This document shows positions 26,924-36,214 of a stretch of DNA of 64,000 bases, piece by piece (positions within the stretch are counted from its first letter, which is position 1; every line of letters starts with the position of its first letter). Made by a program: the position numbers and the translations under genes. The stretch is taken from assembly GCF_038002825.1 (NCBI RefSeq), contig NZ_JBBODF010000001.1:3224001-3288000 (forward strand), given 5' to 3'. The notes below the pieces were generated by a model. It was not told where the DNA came from, did not search any database, and saw nothing but the letters and a program-made list of their open reading frames with translations. The DNA comes from Paenibacillus sp. FSL H8-0048. GTDB taxonomy: Bacteria; Bacillota; Bacilli; Paenibacillales; Paenibacillaceae.

Positions 26924-27122
26924 TTCTATCGCTTCTTTCTGTAGGTAGTATTGTTGTTGTCTATTCTAAGCGATTGCTTCCAGACGCACCACGATATAAT
27001 TCAAGAAACCCGTCCTTTATAGAGCAGGGGACAGGGTTTCTTGACGTGATGTGGAATATACTATAAGGGGCCCGGACACTACGGGCTGCATTACATCATA
27101 GAGATGGAGGGAACTACTCGAC

Positions 27123-27857
27123 ATGAACATCATTAATTTCGCGCATCGCGGCGCATCCGCAGCCGCCCCGGAGAACACAATGGCGGCCTTCCGCAAGGGT
27201 CTGGAGCTTGGTGCAACCGGCATTGAGACCGACGTACAAATGACCAGTGACGGAGCAGTAGTAGTGATCCATGATGAGAGTCTTAACCGCACCACTTCAG
27301 GCAGCGGTTATGTGAAGGATAAGACGCTTCGTGAGGTGCTGGAGGTGGACGCAGGCTCCTGGTTCAGCCCTGAGTTCGCAGGAGAACGGATTCCGACACT
27401 GGACGAGCTGCTGGATCTGCTGCAGGGCCGGGAGACGATTCTGAATATAGAGCTGAAGAACGGGACCTTCCTCTATCCCGGCATGGAAGAGAAGGTAATC
27501 GCCGCTGTAAGGGAGCAAGGCATGAGTGAGCGGGTGGTAATCTCCAGCTTCAATCACTATTCCCTGGCCTACTGCAAATCACTGGCACCAGAGATCCGTA
27601 CGGGTATTCTCTACGGTGAGGGACTGTACCGTCCCTGGAATTACGCGGCTACCCTGCAGGCGGATGCGCTGCATGCCCATCATTCCTCAGTACTGCCGGA
27701 GTTCGTGAATGCCGCTGCGGAGAAAGGGATTGTCTATCATCCGTGGACGGTTAATGATCCCGAGCGGATGCAGGCATTAATCGATGCTGAGGTGGCGGGA
27801 ATCATTACCGATCATCCGGATATGCTGGCCGGGCTTCTGGCTGCCAGAGGCGTCTGA
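27123..27857 (+). CDS. Glycerophosphodiester phosphodiesterase (cytoplasmic type)
   Basis: A 244-residue GDPD-family TIM barrel without a signal peptide. The catalytic residues are present: His in FAHRGASAAAPENTMAAF, then the ETDVQMTSDGAVVVIHDESLNRTT segment with its Glu/Asp metal ligands and the second His. The C-terminal signature VYHPWTVNDPERMQALIDAEVAGIITDHPDML is typical. It hydrolyses glycerophosphodiesters to glycerol-3-phosphate and an alcohol, feeding lipid turnover. It stands alone. UgpQ-like by absence of a leader. Confidence 0.92.
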   Translation: MNIINFAHRGASAAAPENTMAAFRKGLELGATGIETDVQMTSDGAVVVIHDESLNRTTSGSGYVKDKTLREVLEVDAGSWFSPEFAGERIPTLDELLDLLQGRETILNIELKNGTFLYPGMEEKVIAAVREQGMSERVVISSFNHYSLAYCKSLAPEIRTGILYGEGLYRPWNYAATLQADALHAHHSSVLPEFVNAAAEKGIVYHPWTVNDPERMQALIDAEVAGIITDHPDMLAGLLAARGV

Positions 27858-27911
27858 CTTATGTAACACGGCTGCGCTGTCCATAGGATGGCGCCGTCCG
27901 GCGGGTGAACA

Positions 27912-28094
27912 AAGTGGAATTTGTACACCTAATTTGGTGTAACAGGAGCTAACACTAAAAACAGTTGGAGAAACAACACTTAACCGGCCCGATTTCTTCT
28001 AAATCCGGCGGATTCGGCAGATTAAGTGTACATTTACCAACTGCTTCCTTATAAGACTTACGTTGCGGCTGAATAAGTGCCTTTTCTCCAACAT
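27912..28094. repeat. Two-plus-two inverted repeat locus with 51-bp spacing
   Basis: Forward units TGGAATTTGTACACCTAA (27915) and TGGAGAAACAACACTTAA (27966) are 51 bases apart. Reverse-oriented units TAAGTGTACATTTACCAA (28023) and TAAGTGCCTTTTCTCCAA (28074) are also 51 bases apart. The inner arms CAGTTGG and CCAACTG pair. No gene lies in this stretch. Confidence 0.7.
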
Positions 28095-28099
28095 AAACC

Positions 28100-28951
28100 T
28101 CATTGTGCTCTTGAGCTGCTGACCAGCTTCACGGAAGGAATACGGCCCTCCTGCTTGTATACGGCATAACGCCCGCTTCCCAGCTGCTTGGCATTGTACA
28201 TAGCCGAATCCGCCTCCTGAAGCAGCCGCTTCGGATCGATCCGGCCCTGGCTTATCGTGATGCCGACACTCGCGGACACAAATAATTCATGGCTCTCCAG
28301 CTTATAGGTACGGGTGATGCGCTCCAGAACCTTAAGGGCAAGCTGTTCCGCCTCCTTGCGGCTGTAGCGTTTGGCGATAATGACGAATTCATCTCCGCCC
28401 ACCCGGAAAATATGCCGCTTGCCCTTGCAGGTGAATTGCTGCAGGCTGGTTCCAACGGCCTCCAATAACAGATCCCCTGTATGATGGCCGAGGGTATCGT
28501 TAATCGATTTGAACCGGTTCAGGTCCAGATATAATACCGCAAGCTGCTCGCTCACTTTGCAATGATCCCAGAAATGATCCATTCCGTTCTTATTCAGCAG
28601 GCCGGTCAGCGTATCGCGGTAGGCCAATTCCTTGAGCTGCTCACGCTCCCCAAGGATCATGCGCAACCGCAGGAACAGATACAGAATACCCGCAAGTGTC
28701 AGCACGTACAGGAACAAAGGAATAAGCAGGCTTCTGCCTTCTGTATCGAAGCCGGTTAAGGCTCTTCTGCCCAGCAGATGCATGCAACCAAGCCCTGCAC
28801 TAATTACCAGTACCACAAGGCTCGAGCGGACCGCCCGGGTTCTTTGCGGTTGTCTGAAGAAATCCCTTGTCAGTCTGAGCGTGCTATATACGGTCAGGAC
28901 TCCTATAAGTATGGATAGAATCGTCAGCATATAATTGCGGGCCTCTTCCAC
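28100..28951 (-). CDS. Membrane diguanylate cyclase (GGDEF)
   Basis: About 283 residues from GTG 28951, which has AAGGAGG eleven bases upstream. The frame remains open to 29200, but the extra N-terminus is not family-like. Three membrane segments come first (LTILSILIGVLTVYSTL, SSLVVLVISAGLGCMHLL, LLIPLFLYVLTLAGILYLFL), then a GGDEF domain with DTLTGLLNKNGMDHFW, LYLDLNRFKSINDTLGHHTGDLLL and an intact active site RVGGDEFVII. It should make cyclic di-GMP. No clear RxxD inhibitory site is seen five residues before GGDEF. The 320 bases upstream of the start hold no other gene. Confidence 0.85.
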   Translation of the reverse strand: MEEARNYMLTILSILIGVLTVYSTLRLTRDFFRQPQRTRAVRSSLVVLVISAGLGCMHLLGRRALTGFDTEGRSLLIPLFLYVLTLAGILYLFLRLRMILGEREQLKELAYRDTLTGLLNKNGMDHFWDHCKVSEQLAVLYLDLNRFKSINDTLGHHTGDLLLEAVGTSLQQFTCKGKRHIFRVGGDEFVIIAKRYSRKEAEQLALKVLERITRTYKLESHELFVSASVGITISQGRIDPKRLLQEADSAMYNAKQLGSGRYAVYKQEGRIPSVKLVSSSRAQ

Positions 28952-29272
28952 TAGTCTTACGCCCTCCTTCAGCCTATCAAATGAATTTATGAATTTATCG
29001 CTTTCAAGCGCTACTGTACAGGAACAGACTGAACAAATTCTGAACAACTCCGGCAAGAGACGCTGTAAATGAATCCCCCTGGCACGGATTAGCGCTAAGT
29101 CTATTATCGGCAGGAACGGCGCTTTATTGTAATGAAATTCATGCATGCTCCATTGACGGTAACGGGAGACGATTATATGATGGTAGCTCAAGTGCTGCAT
29201 TCTGGGGTCTGTTCCAGAATCATCCTAACCTGCAGATGAACCTGCTACAATCCAAAGGAGATTTTGTGTATC

Positions 29273-30439
29273 ATGAAAAAACTGTTCACCCTCTTTACCG
29301 CCTTCTGTCTGCTGGCAATCCTTCTTCCAGCCATGCAATCCGGTGCCGCTGCAGCACCGCAGCCTAAGCTTGCCGTGTATGTGGACAAGGAGAATCACTC
29401 CTTCATCCCGCTCCGCTTCCTGAACGGCTTCGCCGGTATCCAGTCTGTGCTTACCGCTTCCGGCGGCCAGATCCAGATATCACGCGGTGAGAATTCCATT
29501 ACCTTCACTCCAGGCAAGCCCGGGGCTTCCGTCAACGGCAAGCCCGTTACCGTAAGTGTGCGGTCTTTCAGTGAGAACGGGACCACCTACGTCCCCTTGT
29601 CTCTGGTAAGCCAGACACTTGGCATACAGCTCCAGTGGAATACAGAGGCCGGATCGCTTACGCTGACAAGCAGAGCCGATGCTGGGACTGCAGAGACAGC
29701 CACGCTGCCTGTACAGAACGGCAGCCTGATCAAAAGCGGCTCGCCTGCTGTAATCAGCGGACATCATACCTACAAGGTCGGCAGCCGCTCCTTCAGCGTC
29801 CAGACGGTCACAGTCTCCCTGCTGCATCCATCGGTGAAGCTGGATGCCGTTCTGGCCGGGAATACCGTCGGCAAGACTGAAGCTCTTGCCAGCATCGCCA
29901 AGCGAAGCAATGCTGTCGCCGCCATCAACGGCACGTTCTTCGCTGCATACACTAATGATGCCTTCAAGGCTCCTTACGGCTACATCATCAGCGGCGGCAA
30001 GATGCTGAAGAACAGCTCTGGAGACAAACGGGCAGTCTTCGCTTACGACCGCAACATGCTTGCTGAGCTCATTCCGGGCAGTGAATTTAAGGCACGCTTC
30101 GATTCCGGTTCCATTCTCGGTGCACTCCAAGCTGGACCTCGGCTGCTGGTTAACGGAAAGGTCGCGCTGAATGTGGCGGGGGAAGGCTTCCGGGACCCTA
30201 AAATCCTGACCGGCGGAGGTTCCCGCAGCGCGCTGGGCATTACCCGCGATCATAAGCTGATTCTGCTGACCTCCGGCGGGGCAACAATTCCCCAGCTGGC
30301 GGAAATTATGAAGCAGGCCGGAGCCTACCAGGCGATGAACCTTGATGGCGGCGCCTCCAGCGGCCTATATTACAACGGCAAGTACCTGACGACTCCGGGA
30401 CGCCTGATCAGCAACGCTTTGGTCGTTCAGACTAAATAA
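29273..30439 (+). CDS. Stalk-domain phosphodiester glycosidase (NAGPA/DUF2233) exported protein
   Basis: Starting at ATG 29273 (388 residues), the signal peptide MKKLFTLFTAFCLLAILLPAMQSGAAAA is followed by a copper-amine-oxidase-N-like stalk domain (about 35-130: VDKENHSFIPLRFLNGFAG ... NGTTYVPLSLVSQTLGIQLQWN). A phosphodiester glycosidase domain comes next, with AAINGTFFAAYTNDAFKAPYGYIISGGKML, GPRLLVNGKV, RSALGITRDHKLILLT and the family hallmark AMNLDGGASSGLYYNGK. The enzyme class removes sugar-1-phosphate-linked groups. Here it probably acts on wall or capsule glycans outside the cell (inference). Confidence 0.85.
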   Translation: MKKLFTLFTAFCLLAILLPAMQSGAAAAPQPKLAVYVDKENHSFIPLRFLNGFAGIQSVLTASGGQIQISRGENSITFTPGKPGASVNGKPVTVSVRSFSENGTTYVPLSLVSQTLGIQLQWNTEAGSLTLTSRADAGTAETATLPVQNGSLIKSGSPAVISGHHTYKVGSRSFSVQTVTVSLLHPSVKLDAVLAGNTVGKTEALASIAKRSNAVAAINGTFFAAYTNDAFKAPYGYIISGGKMLKNSSGDKRAVFAYDRNMLAELIPGSEFKARFDSGSILGALQAGPRLLVNGKVALNVAGEGFRDPKILTGGGSRSALGITRDHKLILLTSGGATIPQLAEIMKQAGAYQAMNLDGGASSGLYYNGKYLTTPGRLISNALVVQTK

Positions 30440-30668
30440 TGTACCCAGCTTAGAGTTCAAATCTTAAGTTGTGTTTATTAAACTGTATTATATGAAACTG
30501 CCTTTATGGAATACGGCGAAGCTGCCATTCCCAAGAGGCGGTTTCTTTTTTGATTCCAGTTGCTGCTATACGCGCTCAGTTCAGTCTGCAATCAGGCAGA
30601 ATAAGGAATACGCCTATGGGGATAATACAGGGAGTACATCCAGATTTCAGCAGAAGGGAGCCCCCAAG

Positions 30669-32291
30669 ATGCCACAAGAGCCGAAGAAGAGCCGCAAGAC
30701 TACCCAAGATCCTGTAGAAACCTCCGTACCTGCACCGCTTCCGCTGAAGCTCTCCCTTGAGGATAATTTGCACGAATTGAACCGCAGGGTCGGCAGCAGC
30801 TCGGATATTGTCATCCGCCATTATAAGAGTGATGCCCAGCATCCGCTTACCCTTGCCTTCATCTTTATTGACGGTCTGGTCAACGCCGACACCGTCAACC
30901 AGGCCGTCCTCCAGTCCTTGATGGAGAACAGCACCCTGAACGGAGATAGCATTACCACAGAAGCTGCCTTCAACCTGATAAAGGAGCACATCCTGCCAAT
31001 TGGAGGAGTTAAGGAGGCGCGGACCCTGGAGGTGCTGCTGCCCCTGCTTTTTGACGGCTATACCCTGATACTGTTCGAGGGGCTTCAGGCCGCACTGGCC
31101 GCCGACACCTCCGGCTGGGAGAAAAGAAGCATTAATGAGCCAACCTCCCAGGGAGTTATCCGCGGGCCCAAGGAAGGCTTCACCGAGAGCCTGCGCACCG
31201 GGACCGCCATGCTGCGCCGCCGCCTGAAAACCGCCGATCTGAGGATTGAGGAATATACCATCGGCCAGCATACCGGGACCGGAATTGCCCTCGTTTATCT
31301 GAAGGGCCTCGCCAGTGAACAGGTGCTGACCGAAATCCGCCGCCGGCTGAACGCCATCAATACCGACGCCATTCTGGAGAGCAATTATATTGAAGAATTC
31401 ATACAGGACGGCGGTCTGACACCCTTTCCCACCATTCAGAATACCGAACGTCCTGACGCTATGGCCGGAGGCATTCTGGAAGGCCAGGTCGGGATTATCA
31501 TTGACGGCACTCCCTTTGCGCTGCTGGCCCCGTCCACCTTCTTCAACTTTTTTCAATCCAGCGAGGATTACTACCAGCGGTATGATATTTCCTCCTTCCT
31601 GCGGCTGATCCGCTATGGTGCCTTCTTCGTCTCTATGCTGCTGCCTGCACTTTATATTGCCGTTACTACCTTTCACCAGGAGATGCTGCCGACCACGCTG
31701 CTAATCAGTCTGGCTGCCCAGCGGGAAGGCGTTCCGCTCCCCGCCTTCGCAGAGGCGCTGCTGATGGAGCTGACCTTCGACGTGCTTCGTGAAGCAGGGG
31801 TACGTATGCCGCGGACCATCGGGCCGGCCATCTCCATCGTCGGTGCACTGGTGCTGGGGCAGGCTGCCGTTCAGGCCGGGCTGGTCTCGGCGGCGATGGT
31901 CATTGTGGTTTCTTTTACCGCCATCTCGAACTTCGTGATTCCCTCACTCGCCATCGCCAACTCTATCCGGCTGATCCGCTTCGTGATGATGTTCATCGCC
32001 GCCTCGCTCGGCCTGTTCGGCATTATGTCCTTCCTGATGGTGCTGCTGATTCACATGGCGGGCCTGCGCTCCTTCGGCGTGCCTTATCTGTCTCCCGTAG
32101 CGCCGATGATTCCGCGTTATCTGAAGGATATCTTCATCCGTGTTCCGCTATGGAACATGAATATGCGTCCGAAGACCAATCTGGGCAAGGAGACCCGCAG
32201 ACAAGTCCCTAACCAGAAGCCGCAGCCCGTTGAAAATGCAGCTAATCCATCACCGGCACAGCCTAAGCCGCAGGGAGAGGGTCCAGCATGA
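30669..32291 (+). CDS. Spore germination receptor A subunit (GerA family)
   Basis: A 540-residue protein. The reading frame opens far upstream, but ATG 30669 (MPQEPKKSRK) follows a GGGAG site and gives the usual length. The hydrophilic N-terminal domain (HLTLAFIFIDGLVNADTVNQ ... GPKEGFTESLRTGTAMLRRRLKTADLRIEEYTIG) is the GerA NTD. The C-terminal half has about five to six membrane helices (YDISSFLRLIRYGAFFVSMLLPALYIAVTTFHQEMLPTTLL). A subunits form part of germinant-gated receptors in the spore inner membrane. The C-terminal tail is Pro/Gln-rich. It overlaps the next gene by ATGA, so expression is coupled; sporulation (sigma G) control is expected but no promoter was proven. Confidence 0.93.
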   Translation: MPQEPKKSRKTTQDPVETSVPAPLPLKLSLEDNLHELNRRVGSSSDIVIRHYKSDAQHPLTLAFIFIDGLVNADTVNQAVLQSLMENSTLNGDSITTEAAFNLIKEHILPIGGVKEARTLEVLLPLLFDGYTLILFEGLQAALAADTSGWEKRSINEPTSQGVIRGPKEGFTESLRTGTAMLRRRLKTADLRIEEYTIGQHTGTGIALVYLKGLASEQVLTEIRRRLNAINTDAILESNYIEEFIQDGGLTPFPTIQNTERPDAMAGGILEGQVGIIIDGTPFALLAPSTFFNFFQSSEDYYQRYDISSFLRLIRYGAFFVSMLLPALYIAVTTFHQEMLPTTLLISLAAQREGVPLPAFAEALLMELTFDVLREAGVRMPRTIGPAISIVGALVLGQAAVQAGLVSAAMVIVVSFTAISNFVIPSLAIANSIRLIRFVMMFIAASLGLFGIMSFLMVLLIHMAGLRSFGVPYLSPVAPMIPRYLKDIFIRVPLWNMNMRPKTNLGKETRRQVPNQKPQPVENAANPSPAQPKPQGEGPA

Positions 32292-33391
32292 ATGGAAAAA
32301 TCGGCACCACCCAAGCTGCCATGCTTGTGGTCAATACCATCCTACCGACAGCTACTGTCGTGCTGCCTATCATTATCAGCACCTATGCAGAGCAGGACGC
32401 TCCGTTGGCAATTATCATGTCTACTGTGGCGGGACTGCTCATTGCGTGGATCGTCGGGGCGGTGATTCAGAACAGCAACGGCGCTCCTTTTCTGGAGTGG
32501 GTGGGGGAGAAAAGCTCCCCGGTGGTTGCAGTCATCCTGGGTCTGCTGATGCTCCAGTTCTACCTGGACACCACCGCAACCATTCTGCGGGAGTTCGTCA
32601 ATTTCTTGAAAGACAACGTCCTGATCAACACCCCGGTCACGGTGCTGGTCATACTCATTCTCTTCATCACCATCTATATGGTTAGGCAGGGCCTTGAAGC
32701 GATCGCCAGGGTGAACAGTCTGGTCATTCTGCTCTATCTGTTCTTCGTACCGCTTTATCTGTTTGGGCTGTACAACGACCTGAATGTGCATCATCTGTTG
32801 CCTATGTTCGATCATAATCTGGCTGAGATCACCCTGGCGAGCCTGACTCCGACTGCATGGATGTCTGAAGTGGCGGTGCTGCTGTTCCTGGCCCCTTACC
32901 TGCAATACCCACAGCGGGCCAAGATTATCGGCTGGACAGGCTTGCTGTTCGTGGCGGTACTGATGATGTTCTCCCTGATCACAGCCCTGATGGTCTTCGG
33001 TCCGGAATTCATTAAGCTCAGCAGCTACCCTGGCTTCGCTACCATCAGCATCCTCCGGATCGGCCGGTTCATAGAGAAGCTCGATATTCTCTTCATCTCG
33101 TATTGGGTGCTGTCGATCTATCTCAAATTCGCCATCTTCCTGTTCGTGACGGTGGAATGCTTCAAGCAGACATTCCGGGTCAGCAGCAGCCGGCCCTTCA
33201 TCGGCGCGCTGGGTCTGATCATTGCTCTGGAGTGCCTGTTCTCCTGGGAAAGCTCCGCTAAGCTGAATGTCTATAACGAGGAAGGGCGGTTCGTGGTCTT
33301 CTTCCTGTTCAACGTTCTGATACCGCTGGGCGCAGTCTTGCTGAACAAGGTGCAGAAATCAAGATCCAGGCGGAAAGGATGGGACACATGA
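32288..33391 (+). CDS. Spore germination receptor B subunit (GerB, amino-acid-permease-like)
   Basis: A 367-residue protein with about ten membrane helices, of the APC-superfamily spore permease type. Segments such as MNGKIGTTQAAMLVVNTILPTATVVLPIIIS and FLNDYLNVHHLLPMF-type patterns (here LYNDLNVHHLLPMFDHNLAEI) are typical. B subunits bind the germinant, often an amino acid or sugar. It is translationally coupled to both neighbours through four-base overlaps. Confidence 0.92.
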   Translation: MNGKIGTTQAAMLVVNTILPTATVVLPIIISTYAEQDAPLAIIMSTVAGLLIAWIVGAVIQNSNGAPFLEWVGEKSSPVVAVILGLLMLQFYLDTTATILREFVNFLKDNVLINTPVTVLVILILFITIYMVRQGLEAIARVNSLVILLYLFFVPLYLFGLYNDLNVHHLLPMFDHNLAEITLASLTPTAWMSEVAVLLFLAPYLQYPQRAKIIGWTGLLFVAVLMMFSLITALMVFGPEFIKLSSYPGFATISILRIGRFIEKLDILFISYWVLSIYLKFAIFLFVTVECFKQTFRVSSSRPFIGALGLIIALECLFSWESSAKLNVYNEEGRFVVFFLFNVLIPLGAVLLNKVQKSRSRRKGWDT

Positions 33392-34620
33392 ACAAACAAA
33401 GAACCCTGTTGTGCCTGATTCTCTGTCTCCCGCTTCTCTCCCTCCTGCTCTCCGGCTGCTGGGATGACCGGGAGCTTAACGAGCTGGGCATTACCTCCGG
33501 CTCCGCCTATGACTGGGAGAACAATCAATGGAAGGCGACCTATCAGGTCATCAATCCCTCTTCAGGGGCCAGCGGTATGGGCGGCAGCGGAGGGGGCAGC
33601 ACCAGTTCGCCTCCCTTTCTCACGTTCACCGTCAAGGGCCGGACGATCATGGAGGCCATCGAACGGACGAATCTGACCAGTACGCGGGAGATGTTCTTCT
33701 CCCACTCCCGGATTGCCGTGATCGGGGAGAGCCTCGCCCGCCACGGGATTCATCAGCTAATTGATATCTTCCTGCGCAAGCAGGATGCCAGAGAAACAGT
33801 ATATGTCTTCATATCTGAGGGGGAGGCCGGTGTCATTCTGGATCAGCTGATGCAGATGACCAAGAATCAAGGGGCAGGCATCCAGCTTATGATTGAACAA
33901 GAATCCCGGCTCTTGTCCTACTATCCCGGAACCCGACTGTATGAGCTGGCAATGTCACTGTCCTCCGAGTCCAAAAGCGCGGTGTTGCCGGAGATTCTGC
34001 TGACTGGCTCCCAGACGATGGATGAGACCAGTGAGACCGCAGTTACCGACCTGCCCTCGCGGCTGGCTCTGGGAAGGCTGGGCGTTATTAAAGGAGATAC
34101 GTTCGCTGGCTGGCTCAGCCAGAAGCAGGCCTTCGGGCTTTCTTTTCTAACCGATAATGTTGATTCTGCCACCATCGCCTTCCCCTCCCGGCCGGCAACA
34201 AGCGACAAGCTGGATGCCTCCTTCGTCCTGCAGAATTCAGCCACTACCGTCAGGCCGGTCTGGGCCAAGGATCATTATGTGATGGAGGTTAACGTTAAGG
34301 GTAGCGGTGTTCTGACAGAGCTTGGCAGTGTCATGGATCTGAATGAACGCAAGGCAATCAGTGAAATGGAGGAATCGCTGGAGCAGCGGGTGCTGGAGCT
34401 GATGAATAACGCCTGGACAGAGGTCAAGCGGCTGAAGGCTGACGTCACCGGGTTTGCCGTAAGAATACACCGGAGCGATCCGAAGCGCTGGAAGCAGATT
34501 GAGCAGGAGAAGAGCTGGGACAGCGTCTTTCAGGCGATCGAGCTCCGCCCGCAGGTCTCCATTGAGATGGAACAGACCGGACTCAGCAACAAATCGTTCA
34601 AATCTGTCCAGCAGAAGTAA
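33388..34620 (+). CDS. Spore germination receptor C subunit, Ger(x)C lipoprotein
   Basis: A 410-residue lipoprotein from ATG 33388 (ATGA overlap with gerB). The lipobox is LLSGC (Cys 24), followed by the family signature WDDRELNELGI. The rest has the three-domain Ger(x)C pattern, with FFSHSRIAVIGESLARHGIHQLIDIFLRKQDARETVYVFISEG. A Gly/Ser-rich stretch near residues 65-75 is a local insertion. The protein sits on the outer face of the spore inner membrane and is required for receptor function. It is followed after 12 bases by a small membrane-protein gene. Confidence 0.93.
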   Translation: MNKQRTLLCLILCLPLLSLLLSGCWDDRELNELGITSGSAYDWENNQWKATYQVINPSSGASGMGGSGGGSTSSPPFLTFTVKGRTIMEAIERTNLTSTREMFFSHSRIAVIGESLARHGIHQLIDIFLRKQDARETVYVFISEGEAGVILDQLMQMTKNQGAGIQLMIEQESRLLSYYPGTRLYELAMSLSSESKSAVLPEILLTGSQTMDETSETAVTDLPSRLALGRLGVIKGDTFAGWLSQKQAFGLSFLTDNVDSATIAFPSRPATSDKLDASFVLQNSATTVRPVWAKDHYVMEVNVKGSGVLTELGSVMDLNERKAISEMEESLEQRVLELMNNAWTEVKRLKADVTGFAVRIHRSDPKRWKQIEQEKSWDSVFQAIELRPQVSIEMEQTGLSNKSFKSVQQK

Positions 34621-34632
34621 AGGAGCATAACT

Positions 34633-34866
34633 ATGAAAATAGCTATTACTCTTCTACTCTATGCGCTGGCCTACGGGTGGGGATGGAGAATGCTGCACGG
34701 AGAAGGGCACCGCCGGCGTCGGCTCTTACTTGGCTGCATTATAGGGTACGGGGCTTATCTTAATATATGCGGCATTACCGATACCCCTCACCTGTCACTG
34801 GGCATCCTGTATACGGCGTACTTCCAGCCTGTCGGCAGAGCCATCATCTATTGGTTAGGAGGCTGA
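34633..34866 (+). CDS. Small two-helix 'D'-type germination accessory protein
   Basis: A 77-residue protein with two membrane helices (MKIAITLLLYALAYGWGWRML and a second around ILYTAYFQPVGRAIIYWLGG) and a basic loop (HRRRRLLLG). Small D genes of this size and topology, such as gerKD in B. subtilis, lie within some ger operons and modulate receptor activity. The position between C and a second B subunit supports that role. Sequence is too short for a firm family call. Confidence 0.65.
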   Translation: MKIAITLLLYALAYGWGWRMLHGEGHRRRRLLLGCIIGYGAYLNICGITDTPHLSLGILYTAYFQPVGRAIIYWLGG

Positions 34867-34873
34867 GAACCTT

Positions 34874-35980
34874 ATGGTGAACAGCAAACAGGTCAAAGAA
34901 CAGGTCTCTTCCCTGCAGATTGCGTTCATGATTATGCTGTTTGAAATCGGTAGCACGCCGCTGTTCCTGCTGGGGGGCACCGCCAAGCAGGATTCCTGGC
35001 TGGCGATGTGTGCAGGCTCTGCGGCGGGCTTCGCCCTTCTCCTTGTGCTGATGTGGATTCAGCAACGGTCTCCGGGCACGGACCTGATTGGAATGCTCAA
35101 AGCTCATTTCGGCACAGCTCCCGGGGCGTTCATCGGCACGGTGTACAGCCTGTACTTCGCTTATCAGTCCATGCGCAATGTCCGCGATCTCGGTGAGCTG
35201 ACGGCGATGACCATGCTGCCGAGAACCCCGATGGCCATTACGATGCTGGTGTTCGTGTTGCTGGCCTTATATGCCATCTGGAAGGGGGCGGAGGTCGTCT
35301 TCAGGCTGCCTGAGGTACTGCTGCCGGTCATGCTGTTCTTCTATTTTCTGCTTGTTCTGATGCTGGGCATCATGGGAGTGATCGATTTCAGCCGTCTGGC
35401 GCCGGTGATGGAGGGCGGGTTGATGCCGGTGCTGCAAGCGGCGCTGCCGGAGATCGTCTCGTTTCCCTTCGGGCAGATGATTGTGTTTCTGATGCTGTGG
35501 ACGTTATGGGAGAAGCCAGGTATGCCTGTAAAATACACAGTGAACGCCTACCTGCTCATCAGCGCGTTCCTGATCTTCATGAATGCGCTGAATGTGGCCG
35601 TCCTCGGCCCGTCGATCGCGGGAGTCAGCCAGCTGCCTTTTCTCAAAACCGTCCGGGTGCTGTCCAACCTCAAATTCGTAGAAAGGCTTGATATTCTTGT
35701 CACTATCCAGCTCTTCCTGGGGCTGCTGATCAAGATGATGCTCTTCTACTTCTGTTCCGTAAAAGCTCTTGCCGAGCTGACCGGCAAACCGGCCAAATGG
35801 TGGGTCTTCCCTGTGGGGGCTGTCATCTACGGTTCCTCCTTCCTCGAACGGGATTACACCCAGCATATCGCCATCGGTCTGGGGCCGAGCCTGAAGCTTG
35901 ACCCGCTCTTCCAGGTTGCCATTCCGCTGCTGCTGGCCCTGTCGATCTGGGTGCGGGGCCGGTTACAGCGCTCGGCTTGA
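34874..35980 (+). CDS. Second GerB-type spore germination permease
   Basis: A 368-residue permease with about ten membrane helices, again of the spore permease family (SSLQIAFMIMLFEIGSTPLFLLGGTAKQDSWLA). It differs clearly from the first B subunit in this operon. Operons with two B genes can build receptors with alternative germinant specificity. It begins seven bases after the D-type gene with TTAGGAGGC upstream. A GC-rich hairpin follows its stop, ending the operon. Confidence 0.9.
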   Translation: MVNSKQVKEQVSSLQIAFMIMLFEIGSTPLFLLGGTAKQDSWLAMCAGSAAGFALLLVLMWIQQRSPGTDLIGMLKAHFGTAPGAFIGTVYSLYFAYQSMRNVRDLGELTAMTMLPRTPMAITMLVFVLLALYAIWKGAEVVFRLPEVLLPVMLFFYFLLVLMLGIMGVIDFSRLAPVMEGGLMPVLQAALPEIVSFPFGQMIVFLMLWTLWEKPGMPVKYTVNAYLLISAFLIFMNALNVAVLGPSIAGVSQLPFLKTVRVLSNLKFVERLDILVTIQLFLGLLIKMMLFYFCSVKALAELTGKPAKWWVFPVGAVIYGSSFLERDYTQHIAIGLGPSLKLDPLFQVAIPLLLALSIWVRGRLQRSA

Positions 35981-35988
35981 AGCAGATG

Positions 35989-36009
35989 GCTCCGGCTGCC
36001 GGCCGGAGC
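35989..36009 (+). terminator. Possible terminator of the ger operon
   Basis: GCTCCGGC/GCCGGAGC stem with a short loop just after the last ger gene, followed by TTCTGATTCT, a weak T tract. Confidence 0.5.
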
Positions 36010-36038
36010 TTCTGATTCTGCGCCTGATAATTCTTTCC

Positions 36039-36202
36039 CTAGGGAAACATTATTGTTGCAAGGACAAATTTATTTACGTATACTAATCTTGTGGCAGGAT
36101 GCAATATTCTGTGCCGTGCACAATATACTATACAAGTGCATATTTCATACTTAAGGATAACTATAACTATTCATTCATTATTCATACGAAATTCATACGA
36201 AA
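36039..36202. promoter_or_regulatory. Upstream region of the feo operon with palindromes
   Basis: It contains TTCCCTAGGGAA (36039-36050) and an inverted repeat around TGTGC-CGT-GCACA flanked by AATATT/AATATA (36103-36127). An AT-rich GATAACTATAACTATTC (about 36154-36174) partly resembles a Fur box. ATACGAAATTCATACGAA is a direct repeat before feoA. Iron control through Fur is plausible but the match is weak. Confidence 0.45.
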
Positions 36203-36214
36203 GTGGGAGAGCTA

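Noticed and set aside
36154..36174. Firm Fur box before feoA
   Set aside because: Only a partial match to the GATAAT repeats; mentioned as a possibility in the region entry.
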